This document shows, piece after piece, positions 8,945 through 17,823 of a stretch of 64,000 nt of DNA; within the stretch, counting starts at the first letter, position 1; every line of letters starts with the position of its first letter. The DNA is taken from positions 119,478 through 183,477 of the forward strand of contig NZ_QJRJ01000071.1 in assembly GCF_003254625.1 (NCBI RefSeq). Reading direction: 5' to 3'. Under the pieces are notes generated by a model. That model was not told the DNA's origin, made no database searches, and saw only the letters and a list, made by a program, of their open reading frames with translations. The DNA comes from Flavobacterium ginsenosidimutans (GTDB lineage: Bacteria; Bacteroidota; Bacteroidia; Flavobacteriales; Flavobacteriaceae). A program made the translations under genes and the position numbers.

Positions 8945-8972
8945 AAAGCTGCATTATACAATGCAGCTTTTT
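8945..8972. terminator. Bidirectional terminator between convergent genes
   Basis: AAAGCTGCATT and AATGCAGCTTT form an 11 bp stem with a four-base loop. A T-run on the plus side and A-run on the other serve both the DinB-like gene and the minus-strand PhzF gene, whose stops lie 8 and 4 bases away. Confidence 0.88.
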
Positions 8973-8975
8973 ACT

Positions 8976-9878
8976 TTAAATATAAAGCTCTCCTTTCATA
9001 GTTATAATCGAAGAACCGCCTACCAAAATATCTTCTTCGCGATTCATAACTTCGATCATTGAAGGCTGTTTTAATTTTACGCCTTGAAGAATTTTATATT
9101 CCTTTTCAGATTTAGTGAATTTCTTTTGCGTTAAAAAACCAATTAATGGTCCAGCTGCAGTTCCTGTTGCAGGGTCTTCGTTTATTCCGATTATGGGATT
9201 AAAAAATCTTGTTTCGACTATGTGATCTAGGCCTTCCTCAGCTGGGGTGAAACAATAAAACCCTTCAAAATCATATTCTTTTGAGATTTCAATTAAAAGT
9301 TGGTTGTCAGGAATAAAGCTGTTAAGTATCTGGCTGTTTTTTATAGGAACCATTGTATGAGCAACTTCTGTTTTAACAATTGTTGGCACAAAAGCATTTA
9401 CATCCAAATCTTCAATCTTTAAGCCCAGAGCAACTGCAATTTTATACGTTGGAATTTCTTGTTTAATGACTGCCGATTTTTGATGCATTTGAACCATTGG
9501 CGAAAAAGTATCAGAATCAATACTTACTGTTACTGGAATTGCAGAATGTTTCATAATTACAAAAGGCTCACTTTCATTTTGTTCATCAAAAATGGGCATT
9601 CCTTTTAGGAGAGCGCCGCAGACTGCACCTAATAAATTGTGCCCCGCACCATCAATTTCGATTCCGATTGGAGTAAACGAACGGACTACAAGTGCTTTTT
9701 CTCTTGTAGAATAATAGACAAATGAGGTTTCAGAATAGCGAAATTCTCTAGAAATATCCTGATAGGTTTCTAGTTTTAGATTTCCATCTGTAAAAACCAC
9801 AGAAAGCGGATTTCCTTTGTAGCTCTCGTTTGAGAATACGTCTAAAACGTAATATTCTAATACTTTTCTTTGATTCAT
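8976..9878 (-). CDS. PhzF-family isomerase/epimerase
   Basis: This 300-residue protein has the diaminopimelate-epimerase-like fold of the PhzF family. It shows YYVLDVFSNESYKGNPLSVV at the start, the catalytic glutamate in RYSETSFVYY near residue 50, GAGHNLLGA, and the closing signature DPATGTAAGP near residue 240 (usually DPATGSA). Family members isomerise small metabolites; PhzF itself acts in phenazine synthesis. There are no other phenazine genes here, so a general isomerase role is more likely. It is monocistronic and convergent with the DinB-like gene. Confidence 0.88.
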   Translation of the reverse strand: MNQRKVLEYYVLDVFSNESYKGNPLSVVFTDGNLKLETYQDISREFRYSETSFVYYSTREKALVVRSFTPIGIEIDGAGHNLLGAVCGALLKGMPIFDEQNESEPFVIMKHSAIPVTVSIDSDTFSPMVQMHQKSAVIKQEIPTYKIAVALGLKIEDLDVNAFVPTIVKTEVAHTMVPIKNSQILNSFIPDNQLLIEISKEYDFEGFYCFTPAEEGLDHIVETRFFNPIIGINEDPATGTAAGPLIGFLTQKKFTKSEKEYKILQGVKLKQPSMIEVMNREEDILVGGSSIITMKGELYI

Positions 9879-10110
9879 ACTTTTCTGCTAAACTGAGTTT
9901 GAATGCAATAAAATTACTGTTTATTCTTGTATTTTATTTATAGGTTTTACATTTCACGGTTATTTTAATATTACTTTTTGATTAAAAATTTGTTTTTGAA
10001 ATCAATCAGTAAGATTAGGCCAGAATCTTAAAGATTTAAAAATCAGTGTAAAAACATTTAGGTTTGAATTAATTCAATTAATTTTAGTTCATTGTAAATA
10101 ATCTTTATTT

Positions 10111-10677
10111 ATGGAAGAACTTACGCATGTCAAATCGATTATCGGAATCATTTTGGGTTTAAGTTTAACGCATCTTATAAAAGGTTCCGTAATTTTTATT
10201 CAACATCCCGGGCGCAAGAAATTCTACTTTGTACATGCTTTATGGGTGTTTTACGTATTCTTGATGCTTATTCATTTTTGGTGGTGGGAGTTTAATCTAA
10301 AATTAATCCATGAGTGGTATTTTGCAGATTATTTCTTCATTATCTGTTATATCTTAATCTATTATTTGCTTTGTGCCATTCTTTATCCCGACGATTTAGT
10401 AGATTATACAGGATATGAAGATTATTTTTATTCCAGAAAAAAATGGTTTTTTTCGGTATTGGCAATAAGTTTCGGAGCCGATATAATCGATACGGCAATC
10501 AAAGGCGGAGACTATTTTTTATACAACCAAAACGAATATTTTGTTCGGGTTATAAGTCACATAATTTTATGTTTAATAGCAATAAAAATAGATAATAAAA
10601 AGTTTCATACTATTTTAGTGGCACTTTTTATTGTTTACGAACTCTCGTATATATTGCGATTATTTAATGTTGAATAG
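10111..10677 (+). CDS. Hypothetical inner-membrane protein
   Basis: The 188-residue product has about five or six hydrophobic helices, beginning after a short polar N-terminus (MEELTHVKSIIGIILGLSL) and rich in aromatic residues. No family signature is recognised. It ends 11 bases before the patatin-like gene, so the two probably share a transcript. The 230 bases upstream hold no repeat or terminator that I can see. A membrane role with the downstream lipase is possible but unsupported. Confidence 0.7.
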   Translation: MEELTHVKSIIGIILGLSLTHLIKGSVIFIQHPGRKKFYFVHALWVFYVFLMLIHFWWWEFNLKLIHEWYFADYFFIICYILIYYLLCAILYPDDLVDYTGYEDYFYSRKKWFFSVLAISFGADIIDTAIKGGDYFLYNQNEYFVRVISHIILCLIAIKIDNKKFHTILVALFIVYELSYILRLFNVE

Positions 10678-10688
10678 ATAGTAATTAA

Positions 10689-12254
10689 ATGGAATTTAAG
10701 ATGAAAATTAAAAGTCTTTCTCTAGGATTCTTTTTTCTTTTTATAATAAATAAAGGAATAACCCAGAATAAAATAAATCTCTTTTCAGAAATCAATTATA
10801 ATTCAATTCCTGCTGTTGATTTAAGCGAATATAAATCGGTTCAGGATCGTGACAGTAGGCTTCAGAATCCGAATATTGCTTTAGGAGTCGGTATTTCGGG
10901 CGGAGGGTCGCGAGCGCAGTTTTTTAGTATGGGAGTTCTTTTAGGTTTAGAAGATATTCAGGAAGACAACTCGAAACGTAATTTTCTAAATGAAGTAGAT
11001 TACTTTTCTACTGTTTCGGGAGGCTGTTATTCGGCGGGATATTATTTGACGATCTTGAAAAATAAACTGCAATATGACAATTGTACCTTCAACGAATTTT
11101 ATTTTTCTAAAGCCGATGCCTTTAAATCGGATGTCAGTAAATCGGCGACACTTTTTTCGCTTTTGAATAATAGCAGAAACGAAAAAGGAGAAAAAATCTC
11201 TATGGCACAACGTTTAGATTTGGAAGTTTTGCAATATGACAGCAGCAATCCAGAGAATCAGAATAAGTTTAAAACGCAAATGCTTTTGTCTGATTTCTTT
11301 ATTCCAAAAGACAGTAAACAGAATCCGCAATTGCCCATTATGGTTGCCAACGGAACGGCTTATAACAACGGCGAGCGTTTTCCGTTTATGCCACATATTA
11401 TTCGGGCTTTGAAAATCAATTCGTCTTTGGCTCCCAATAAAGCGTCACTTTCGCTTGACGAAAATTATATTAATAATGGTTATGATTTTCCTTTGACTTA
11501 TGCTATTACTGCAAGTTCTGCTTTTCCTGGTGTTCTTCCAAAAACCAAATTCGGAATCAAAAATCAAGATAAAATTTTATGCGTGATTGATGGCGGTGCG
11601 TCTGATAATATGGGTTACGAAACCTTGATCGAACTGCTTCACAATGATTCTAAAGTCAAAGACAAAAACAAAAAAGCGCTATTTATTGATTGTTTAGGAC
11701 AAGGAAAAAAGGCGCCTTTTATAAATGATGAAAAAATCAGATTGATTTCTTTATTAGAAACCGCTTCTTTATATACGGTTCAAACTCGTTACATAACTTT
11801 TGAAAAAGATGTCGAAAGTGATCTTGAGAAATATAAAATTCCAACTTCAAATTACCAGATAATTGGTTTTACAACATTGCGGGATTATCTTTTAAAGCTA
11901 AACAAAGATCAAGCTTACGAAGATTTGGTAACGCAATTAAAAAATACTGATGATGATGCGACAAGCTGGCTTAAACTTCATGATGATTTTCGAGCGCAGT
12001 TAATTGCAAAATTTGGAATAGGTAGTTTTAAAAAAGATAAATATGGCGAAGTGCAGCTTTCTACTTTAGACAAAGAAAAGTTTAAAGATTTTGGCGCAGC
12101 CGAGCTTTTGATGTTATATGAATATTCGTCTCACGTAGAAACCAAGCTAAAAATAACACCCCAAGAAAAAGAAATGCTGCTCTTGGCTGGACGTTTTGCG
12201 GCTTATTTGAAAACGAAGGAATTGAAAGATTTACTGGTGGAGAATAGAGGATAA
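10689..12254 (+). CDS. Patatin-like phospholipase family protein, secreted
   Basis: The 521-residue protein has the serine-aspartate dyad layout of patatin-like lipases. The oxyanion-hole loop GGGSR is at residues 71-75, the nucleophile segment STVSGGCYSAG has Ser110, and the catalytic Asp301 is in IDGGASDNMG. The nucleophile elbow reads TVSGG, without the first glycine of GxSxG, as in some cPLA2-like relatives. A hydrophobic leader (LGFFFLFIINKGITQ) marks it as exported. ATG 10689 or ATG 10701 could be the start; the second gives a more typical signal peptide, MKIKSLSLGF. Probable activity is hydrolysis of phospholipids or other acyl esters outside the cytoplasm. Its stop abuts the stop of the convergent lipoprotein gene. 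Confidence 0.88.
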   Translation: MEFKMKIKSLSLGFFFLFIINKGITQNKINLFSEINYNSIPAVDLSEYKSVQDRDSRLQNPNIALGVGISGGGSRAQFFSMGVLLGLEDIQEDNSKRNFLNEVDYFSTVSGGCYSAGYYLTILKNKLQYDNCTFNEFYFSKADAFKSDVSKSATLFSLLNNSRNEKGEKISMAQRLDLEVLQYDSSNPENQNKFKTQMLLSDFFIPKDSKQNPQLPIMVANGTAYNNGERFPFMPHIIRALKINSSLAPNKASLSLDENYINNGYDFPLTYAITASSAFPGVLPKTKFGIKNQDKILCVIDGGASDNMGYETLIELLHNDSKVKDKNKKALFIDCLGQGKKAPFINDEKIRLISLLETASLYTVQTRYITFEKDVESDLEKYKIPTSNYQIIGFTTLRDYLLKLNKDQAYEDLVTQLKNTDDDATSWLKLHDDFRAQLIAKFGIGSFKKDKYGEVQLSTLDKEKFKDFGAAELLMLYEYSSHVETKLKITPQEKEMLLLAGRFAAYLKTKELKDLLVENRG

Positions 12255-12704
12255 CTATTGTTCAAAAATAACCTTTTTATCTGTTTTGTCTGTTTTTACA
12301 ATATCGTAAGGTCTAGATAATTTGGAAGTATTATTACCGTTTTGTAGTTTTTCGACTTTTACAATTATAGTATTTCGATTTTCGCTAATTTCAACAATAT
12401 CTATAGAATGTCCACCGCTGGTTTGTGTTTTGTCTATAACAGCAATGATTTGATATTTGCTAAAATCAATAGTGTTTTCTTTAAAATATTTGGAAAGATT
12501 AGTAGAAGCATTCATTTCCTTAACTAGTTTATCCCAGTTTTTTTGGTCTTTGATAATTAAATGTCTCGGCGCAAGACTTTGATCATTTGGAAAAGAATCT
12601 CCTTTCGCAACTAACGAAAATTGCACATCAGAGTTTGGTAAATCTTCACTTTCGCAACTAGTTAATGCAAGCAGAATACTAACAATTAATATAATTTGTT
12701 TCAT
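12255..12704 (-). CDS. Lipoprotein with PrcB-like domain
   Basis: The 149-residue protein begins with a lipoprotein signal (ILLALTSC), and the acidic stretch CESED after the cysteine resembles a flavobacterial surface-export signal. The C-terminal half (YQIIAVIDKTQTSGGHSIDI and following strands) matches the pattern of the PrcB C-terminal domain, known from the Treponema dentilisin complex. A protein-binding or chaperone role at the cell surface is inferred. The stop codon touches that of the patatin gene, tail to tail. Three GGTTTT hexamers lie directly before its start codon. Confidence 0.72.
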   Translation of the reverse strand: MKQIILIVSILLALTSCESEDLPNSDVQFSLVAKGDSFPNDQSLAPRHLIIKDQKNWDKLVKEMNASTNLSKYFKENTIDFSKYQIIAVIDKTQTSGGHSIDIVEISENRNTIIVKVEKLQNGNNTSKLSRPYDIVKTDKTDKKVIFEQ

Positions 12705-12722
12705 GGTTTTGGTTTTGGTTTT
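12705..12722 (-). repeat. CAAAAC hexamer, three copies, abutting a start codon
   Basis: On the minus strand three AAAACC units run directly into the ATG at 12704. This is a perfect short tandem repeat in the translation initiation region and may vary in copy number. Confidence 0.7.
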
Positions 12723-12891
12723 GAAACTTTAGTATAAAGCTTTATCTATAATAGATGCATTTGTCTCTAAATAGTTGCGTAAAAAAGGTGTTAGGTTTTT
12801 TAAAACTAATTTAACCATAACGGAAGTTTTGATTAAAAATTGTGTGTTAGTTAAGAAAAATTAAAAACAATTGTAATATTTTTAAATATCA

Positions 12892-13578
12892 TCATAAACC
12901 CAATATTCCAAATTCATGTTTGACATCTTTGCGTTGACTTAATTTTGTTGGATTTATGCTCCAGTTTTCTGCAATTTGCATCAAAATTTGTTCATTTATA
13001 GAATCAATATAATCTGCATCATTTTCTGTAGAACTTTGTTGGACTATATATTTTTTCTCTATTTCAGTTGGTTCACCTTCCATAATATAGCCATTTTCAT
13101 ATTCGCCAGAATAAGTAAACAATCTTATTAGTTTTCCGTCAATAGCTTTCATCCAGCTATGATAATCGGAAACTCTATGTGTGGCAAAATACTGAGCTTC
13201 ACCAAATTCTTTACTTAATTCTAGTAAAATTTGTTTCTCTGTATTATAAGAAAAATTATTTCCACAAACTAATGTCCATTTGCCGATTTGTGGCGTAATA
13301 AAAATTGAGTTGTTGTAGGCTTTTTGTATTCCTAGTTCCCAATTACAATTTGATACTTTTTGTAATTTTAAAATTTCTGCAATTCTTTTTTTATTATCTG
13401 TTTTTACTGCGAACCATTGCATTTTGTAACCGAAATCTATTGCATTATCAATTTCTAAATTATTGTCTGACTCATCAAACAATACTTCTTGTTTCTTTGC
13501 TAAAGTCTTTTTTAATATATTACTAACAGCTAAAACAACAATAATAATAAGAATACGAATTATGATTTTTGATTCCAT
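12892..13578 (-). CDS. Hypothetical membrane-anchored protein
   Basis: This 228-residue product starts with a single hydrophobic helix (IIIRILIIIVVLAVSNIL) followed by a soluble region with no motif I know. The frame is open to a GTG at 13596, but ATG 13578 gives a clean N-terminal anchor and is preferred. The soluble part (MQWFAVKTDNKKRIAEILKL, then tryptophan-rich segments) reads like small stand-alone proteins found near secretion or conflict loci. No toxin neighbours it. It is monocistronic and AT-rich. Confidence 0.6.
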   Translation of the reverse strand: MESKIIIRILIIIVVLAVSNILKKTLAKKQEVLFDESDNNLEIDNAIDFGYKMQWFAVKTDNKKRIAEILKLQKVSNCNWELGIQKAYNNSIFITPQIGKWTLVCGNNFSYNTEKQILLELSKEFGEAQYFATHRVSDYHSWMKAIDGKLIRLFTYSGEYENGYIMEGEPTEIEKKYIVQQSSTENDADYIDSINEQILMQIAENWSINPTKLSQRKDVKHEFGILGL

Positions 13579-13727
13579 TTTTGAGTTTATAAACACTGCA
13601 AAAATAGTAATTTTTTTCTTACTTTAAAGTGGGTCGTTTACCATTCAAAATTACATCACAAAAACAATTTCGTTTCTTCAAAATTTTCCACCAACTTTGC
13701 AAAATAATCCTCTAAATATATACGTAA

Positions 13728-14267
13728 ATGGAATTCGGTAAAATCATTATTTCAGAAACGGCAGCAAAAAGTGAAAATCCACAAGATGTTGTAAATTCGA
13801 ATATTTCGGTAATCAATTTAATGCGCGAAGAAAAAATAGACGACGATTTGATTCATGAAGATGCTTTAATGAGCTATTATCTGGATTTTTATGCGTCTAA
13901 ATATGCCGAAGGAAATTTTTCAAAATTCGTTCATGATTCAGGATGGAATAAAGAATTGAATGAATTAATAGAAGAAGGTTTGGCTTTAATTGGTGCCGAA
14001 AAACATTTAGAATTATTTAAAGAACAATGCCGAAAGCTTCGTTTGCAAAGCAATATCAAATTAGCAAAATTTCTAAAAGAGAAATTTGATGCTCCAAACG
14101 CTTTCAAGGATTTGCTAAATAATAACGCTTATTTTGAATTGGATGAAAATCTGGCTGAATTAAATGCAACGTTTTTAAAATCGCATCCTGATACAGAAGT
14201 TCTTTCGGTTGAAGAAATGTTTAAAGCACTGGAAGAGTTTGTTGGACACGAAATTAAGAGAGATTAA
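13728..14267 (+). CDS. Hypothetical protein, possibly DMP19/DUF4375 family
   Basis: The 179-residue protein is soluble and mostly helical. The segment MSYYLDFYASKYAEGNFSKF followed by VHDSGW and a helix with IGAEKHLELFKE resembles the DMP19/DUF4375 pattern, in which a short YxLxxxxxxVxNGGFxQ-like motif is central. The match is partial because the NGG core is not kept. No function follows from this. It lies 78 bases before the next lipoprotein gene, which has its own promoter. Confidence 0.55.
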   Translation: MEFGKIIISETAAKSENPQDVVNSNISVINLMREEKIDDDLIHEDALMSYYLDFYASKYAEGNFSKFVHDSGWNKELNELIEEGLALIGAEKHLELFKEQCRKLRLQSNIKLAKFLKEKFDAPNAFKDLLNNNAYFELDENLAELNATFLKSHPDTEVLSVEEMFKALEEFVGHEIKRD

Positions 14268-14278
14268 AATTTCAATTT

Positions 14279-14311
14279 TTTGTTATGGTTTGTAAGAAAA
14301 TTTTATATTTG
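14279..14311 (+). promoter_or_regulatory. Flavobacterial promoter of the 305-residue lipoprotein gene
   Basis: TTTG at 14279-14282 and TATATTTG at 14304-14311 are separated by 21 bases, matching the TTG-N(17-23)-TAnnTTTG promoter of this phylum. The start codon is 35 bases downstream of the -7 box. Confidence 0.6.
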
Positions 14312-14345
14312 AAGTGCCCTAAAATTTTCTAATAAACCAAAACCT

Positions 14346-15263
14346 ATGAAAAAAACTGCCCTTTTGAACGGAATTTTGGTGCTTTTGCTTTCCTGCGGGA
14401 AAAGTGATAAGATCAAAGACGAAACACAAATTCAGAATCAAGAACTACTTTCCCAGACCGAAATTGATGCGGATTTAAATAAAAAGGAGATTAAGAAACT
14501 CATTTTTAAAAACACAGATGAAATTGAAGATTCAACAGAATTGGATCTTCCATTGCTTTCGAAAGTCGCGACAAATCTTAAAATTAAATATTCTGCCATC
14601 AAGATTAGCGAAACGAGTTCGATTAACTACGATGATAAAACCGCTTTTTTTGTTTTGACAATTGTAGAACACAATAAAAAAGCGATAAAGAATGATGAGG
14701 AAGAGTTAGGCAATTATTTTCAGCGCAAGTACTTATTTGTAAATCGGGAAAACGGAAGTGTAATTGCCGAAGAATTTGATGATAATTTAGGTTATTACGA
14801 TAATGAAGCCATCCGATTTTCAAAATCTCATATTTTAAAAGACCTCGTTTTTTTAAACGGAAAAACTCCTGCAGTTGCTTTTTACACTGAAGCCAGCGCA
14901 AGCAGTAGAATTGTATTGTATTCGGAGCAAAAATTCACTTTGGTAACTTTGGCTAATAAAGAAATCAAAAAAGTATTGTACGAATATCCTATTCACTTGA
15001 CGAATGGAGATTCTAACGGAAGTGGTACTTTTCAGATCGAAACTCTAGAAACCGGAATGAGTTTTTCTGACGAAAAAACCAATGGTTACTTTGATTTAAT
15101 GATCACCAAAAACTTTTCTTATGAAGAATCGGTTGAAGATGATCTAGAAAATGGAGTAGAAGAAAAAAGCGATCTTAAAACTAAAAGAGAATTTGAAAAG
15201 CTCAAGTTTAACGGAAAAGAATATGCTTTCAATAGAGATGACAGACATCGTTTTCTGGAATAA
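14346..15263 (+). CDS. Hypothetical lipoprotein
   Basis: The 305-residue product has a lipoprotein signal peptide with the lipobox LLLSC at residues 14-18. A long acidic, charged region follows with beta-strand-like segments (KTAFFVLTIVEHNKKAIKND, RKYLFVNRENGSVIAEEFDD). No known domain is recognised. It has its own promoter and a terminator 28 bases after the stop. It is probably a periplasmic or outer-membrane lipoprotein of unknown role. Confidence 0.7.
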   Translation: MKKTALLNGILVLLLSCGKSDKIKDETQIQNQELLSQTEIDADLNKKEIKKLIFKNTDEIEDSTELDLPLLSKVATNLKIKYSAIKISETSSINYDDKTAFFVLTIVEHNKKAIKNDEEELGNYFQRKYLFVNRENGSVIAEEFDDNLGYYDNEAIRFSKSHILKDLVFLNGKTPAVAFYTEASASSRIVLYSEQKFTLVTLANKEIKKVLYEYPIHLTNGDSNGSGTFQIETLETGMSFSDEKTNGYFDLMITKNFSYEESVEDDLENGVEEKSDLKTKREFEKLKFNGKEYAFNRDDRHRFLE

Positions 15264-15290
15264 ATTTAGAAAAAATCAAAAAACAACAAG

Positions 15291-15311
15291 AGCACTTTTA
15301 AGGTGCTTTTG
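15291..15311 (+). terminator. Short terminator hairpin
   Basis: AGCAC and GTGCT enclose a seven-base loop and are followed by TTTTG, 28 bases after the lipoprotein stop. The stem is short, so the call is moderate. Confidence 0.55.
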
Positions 15312-15345
15312 CTGTTTATAGGAGATTTCAGTTTTCCTGCAAAAC

Positions 15346-15381
15346 TTTGACCTATTGTTAACAAACATTTCCTTAAATTTG
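15346..15381 (+). promoter_or_regulatory. Probable serS promoter
   Basis: TAAATTTG at 15374-15381 is a full match to the -7 consensus. TTTG at 15346-15349 lies 24 bases upstream, one more than usual, and an alternative TTG at 15355-15357 is 16 bases away. The serS start codon is 41 bases downstream. Confidence 0.5.
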
Positions 15382-15421
15382 CTTCCGTTATAAAAAATAC
15401 AATAGTTATAAAAATCAAGCT

Positions 15422-16693
15422 ATGTTACAAATTGCATTTATTAGAGAAAATCAAGAGAAAGTAATCAAAGCTTTAGCAAAACGAAATATCGATGCTAAAA
15501 GCGTTGTTGAAGAGGTGGTTCAATTAGACGAAAATCGTCGTGCTGCACAGGTGGAATTAGACAATACTTTATCAGAATCTAATAAATTGTCCAAAGATAT
15601 TGGTGAATTGATGAAAGCTGGTGAGAAAGCTAAAGCAGCAATCTTAAAAGAAAAAACAGTTTCACTAAAAGAGAAAAGTAAAGAACTTAGCGAAAAAGCA
15701 GAAGCTTTGGCTGTTGAGTTAACCAATAAACTATACACTTTACCAAACCTTCCAGCTGATATTGTTCCTGAAGGAAAAACTCCAGATGATAATTTGAATG
15801 TTTTTCAAGAAGGAGATATTCCAGTTTTACACGAAGGCGCACAGCCACACTGGGAATTGGTAAAGAAATACGACATCATCGATTTTGAATTGGGTGTAAA
15901 AATAACTGGAGCAGGATTTCCTGTTTATAAAGGAAAAGGGGCAAAGCTTCAACGTGCTTTGATCAATTATTTCTTAGACAAGAATACAGCTGCAGGATAC
16001 AACGAAGTTCAAGTTCCTCATTTGGTAAACGAAGCTTCAGGTTTTGGAACAGGACAATTGCCAGATAAAGAAGGACAAATGTATCATTCTACAATTGATG
16101 ATTTATATTTGATTCCAACGGCTGAGGTTCCAGTAACGAATTTATTCCGTGATGTTATTTTAAACGAAAGTGATCTTCCTGTTTTACATACAGCGTATAC
16201 GCCATGTTTCCGTCGTGAAGCAGGTTCTTACGGAGCGCACGTTCGTGGATTAAACCGTTTGCACCAATTTGATAAAGTAGAAATCGTTCGTGTGGAGCAT
16301 CCAGATAATTCTTATGCAGCATTAGACGGAATGGTAGAACATGTAAAAGAGATTTTAAAAGAACTAAAATTACCATACAGAGTTTTACGTCTTTGCGGAG
16401 GCGATATGGGATTTACATCTGCTTTGACTTATGATTTTGAAGTATTTTCAACTGCTCAAGATCGTTGGTTAGAGATTAGTTCTGTTTCTAACTTCGAAAC
16501 TTTCCAAGCAAACCGTTTGAAATTACGTTTTAAAGATAAAGACGGAAAAAACCAATTGGCTCACACACTTAACGGAAGTTCATTAGCGCTTCCTCGTGTT
16601 TTAGCTGGAATTATTGAAAATTACCAAACTCCAGAAGGAATCGTAATCCCAGAGGTTTTACGTCCTTACTGCGGATTTGATATTATAAACTAG
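15422..16693 (+). CDS. serS: Seryl-tRNA synthetase
   Basis: This 423-residue class II synthetase attaches serine to tRNA-Ser and tRNA-Sec. An N-terminal antiparallel coiled-coil arm (about residues 30-100, rich in Lys and Glu) is followed by the catalytic core. That core shows the serine-binding TAEVP segment, motif 2 in CFRREAGSYGAHVRGLNRLH and motif 3 in NGSSLALPRVLAGIIENYQ. Length and order are standard. The gene is alone on its transcript and the CAGT-type hairpin repeat follows 5 bases after the stop. Confidence 0.98.
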   Translation: MLQIAFIRENQEKVIKALAKRNIDAKSVVEEVVQLDENRRAAQVELDNTLSESNKLSKDIGELMKAGEKAKAAILKEKTVSLKEKSKELSEKAEALAVELTNKLYTLPNLPADIVPEGKTPDDNLNVFQEGDIPVLHEGAQPHWELVKKYDIIDFELGVKITGAGFPVYKGKGAKLQRALINYFLDKNTAAGYNEVQVPHLVNEASGFGTGQLPDKEGQMYHSTIDDLYLIPTAEVPVTNLFRDVILNESDLPVLHTAYTPCFRREAGSYGAHVRGLNRLHQFDKVEIVRVEHPDNSYAALDGMVEHVKEILKELKLPYRVLRLCGGDMGFTSALTYDFEVFSTAQDRWLEISSVSNFETFQANRLKLRFKDKDGKNQLAHTLNGSSLALPRVLAGIIENYQTPEGIVIPEVLRPYCGFDIIN

Positions 16694-16697
16694 TTTT

Positions 16698-16769
16698 TTA
16701 GTTTTCAGTCGCAGTTTTCAGTCTCAGTTTCATACTGGACTGAAAACTGCGACTGCGACTGAAAACTAA
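16698..16769. repeat. Inverted CAGTTTT/ACTGAAA tandem-repeat hairpin before lgt
   Basis: The left arm is built from alternating TTTTCAG and TCGCAG-like units, and the right arm from ACTGAAA and ACTGCG units. TTAGTTTTCAGTCGCAG (16698-16714) is perfectly complementary to 16753-16769, and GCAGTTTTCAGTC (16711-16723) to 16738-16750. The right arm ends 12 bases before the lgt start codon, so the hairpin would sit in the leader of lgt and also follow serS. Confidence 0.8.
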
Positions 16770-16781
16770 AAACTCATACCA

Positions 16782-17615
16782 ATGAAAAACGGAATTTTAA
16801 ATTGGAACGTAGATCCTGTCATTTTCTGGATCACAGATACTTTTCCGTTAAAATATTACGGAGCTCTTTTTGCCTGCGGACTTCTTCTCGGGTTTTACAT
16901 CGTCAGAAACATTTATAAAAAAGAAAACCTTTCTTTAGACAATCTCGATTCTTTACTTATTTATGTCATTGTCGGAACCGTTTTAGGTGCAAGACTCGGA
17001 CATTGTTTCTTTTACGAACCTGAGTATTTTTTCAAACATCCGATAGAAATTCTTTTACCAATTCAAAAAATAAAAGGAGCTTATCAATTTGTGGGTTATC
17101 AAGGTTTGGCAAGTCACGGAGGTTCGATTGGAGTTATAACGGCAATGATTTTATACTGCCGAAAATACAAAGTAAAATTCTTCGGACTTTTAGATAAAAT
17201 GGCAGTTGCAGTTCCTGTAACGGGCGCTTTTATCAGACTGGGAAATTTTATGAATTCTGAAATCTATGGAAAACCAACCAACGGAAATTGGGGCGTAGTT
17301 TTTCAGAGAGACGATTTGATTCCGAGACATCCAACGCAATTATATGAAGCTTTTGCTTATTTATTGATTTTCGGAATTCTGTTTTATATGTATAAATCGG
17401 AGAAAATTAGAAATGCACAGGGATTAATCTTTGGAACTTTCTTAACTTTATTATTTACGGCTCGTTTTATAATTGAATTTTTCAAGGAAAACCAAGAAGC
17501 TTTTGAAAACAGTATGCTAATTAATATGGGACAGATTTTGAGTATTCCGTTCATTTTAATTGGCTTAGGTTTGATTTTCTGGAAAACTAAGAAAGTCTCA
17601 GTGGACAGTAACTAA
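16782..17615 (+). CDS. lgt: Prolipoprotein diacylglyceryl transferase
   Basis: This 277-residue inner-membrane enzyme moves diacylglycerol from phosphatidylglycerol to the lipobox cysteine of prolipoproteins, which are abundant in this window. About seven membrane helices are visible. The family signatures YYGALFACGLLLGFYI, GARLGHCFFYEP, ASHGGSIG, and RLGNFMNSEIYGKPTNGNWG with the essential arginine and asparagine, followed by HPTQLYEA, are all present. The last codons (KVSVDSN) read through sequence of the downstream CAGT repeat family, so the C-terminus may have been reshaped by it. The start codon lies directly after an inverted repeat. Confidence 0.97.
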   Translation: MKNGILNWNVDPVIFWITDTFPLKYYGALFACGLLLGFYIVRNIYKKENLSLDNLDSLLIYVIVGTVLGARLGHCFFYEPEYFFKHPIEILLPIQKIKGAYQFVGYQGLASHGGSIGVITAMILYCRKYKVKFFGLLDKMAVAVPVTGAFIRLGNFMNSEIYGKPTNGNWGVVFQRDDLIPRHPTQLYEAFAYLLIFGILFYMYKSEKIRNAQGLIFGTFLTLLFTARFIIEFFKENQEAFENSMLINMGQILSIPFILIGLGLIFWKTKKVSVDSN

Positions 17616-17821
17616 AAATAGTCACAGTTTACAGTTCTAACAAGGCTGAAAACTGCGACTGAAAACTTAAAAAAAGTGCCAGTTGGCAGTGCCAATTTGC
17701 AGTTTTAACAAGACTGAAAACCGTTACTGCGACTGAAAACTAAAAAAAAGTCCCAGTTTACAGTGACAGTTTACAGTTAAACTTAGACTGAAAACCGCGA
17801 CTTAGACTGAAAACTTAAAAA
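17593..17821. repeat. Three tandem copies of a CAGT/ACTGAAA repeat unit
   Basis: Units begin at about 17593, 17674 and 17748 (81 and 74 bases apart). Each opens with AAGTnnCAGT-type sequence, passes through TTTACAGTT or TTGCAGTTT, then GACTGAAAACyG, and closes with GACTGAAAACTTAAAAA or similar. Within each unit the first and second halves are inverted, so every copy can fold as a hairpin. The first unit overlaps the 3' end of lgt and the last ends 3 bases before the ATG of the TPR gene. Confidence 0.82.
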
Positions 17822-17823
17822 AT

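Noticed and set aside
17593..17821. CRISPR array
   Set aside because: The three units are internally inverted, nearly identical throughout and have no distinct spacers; no cas genes are present.
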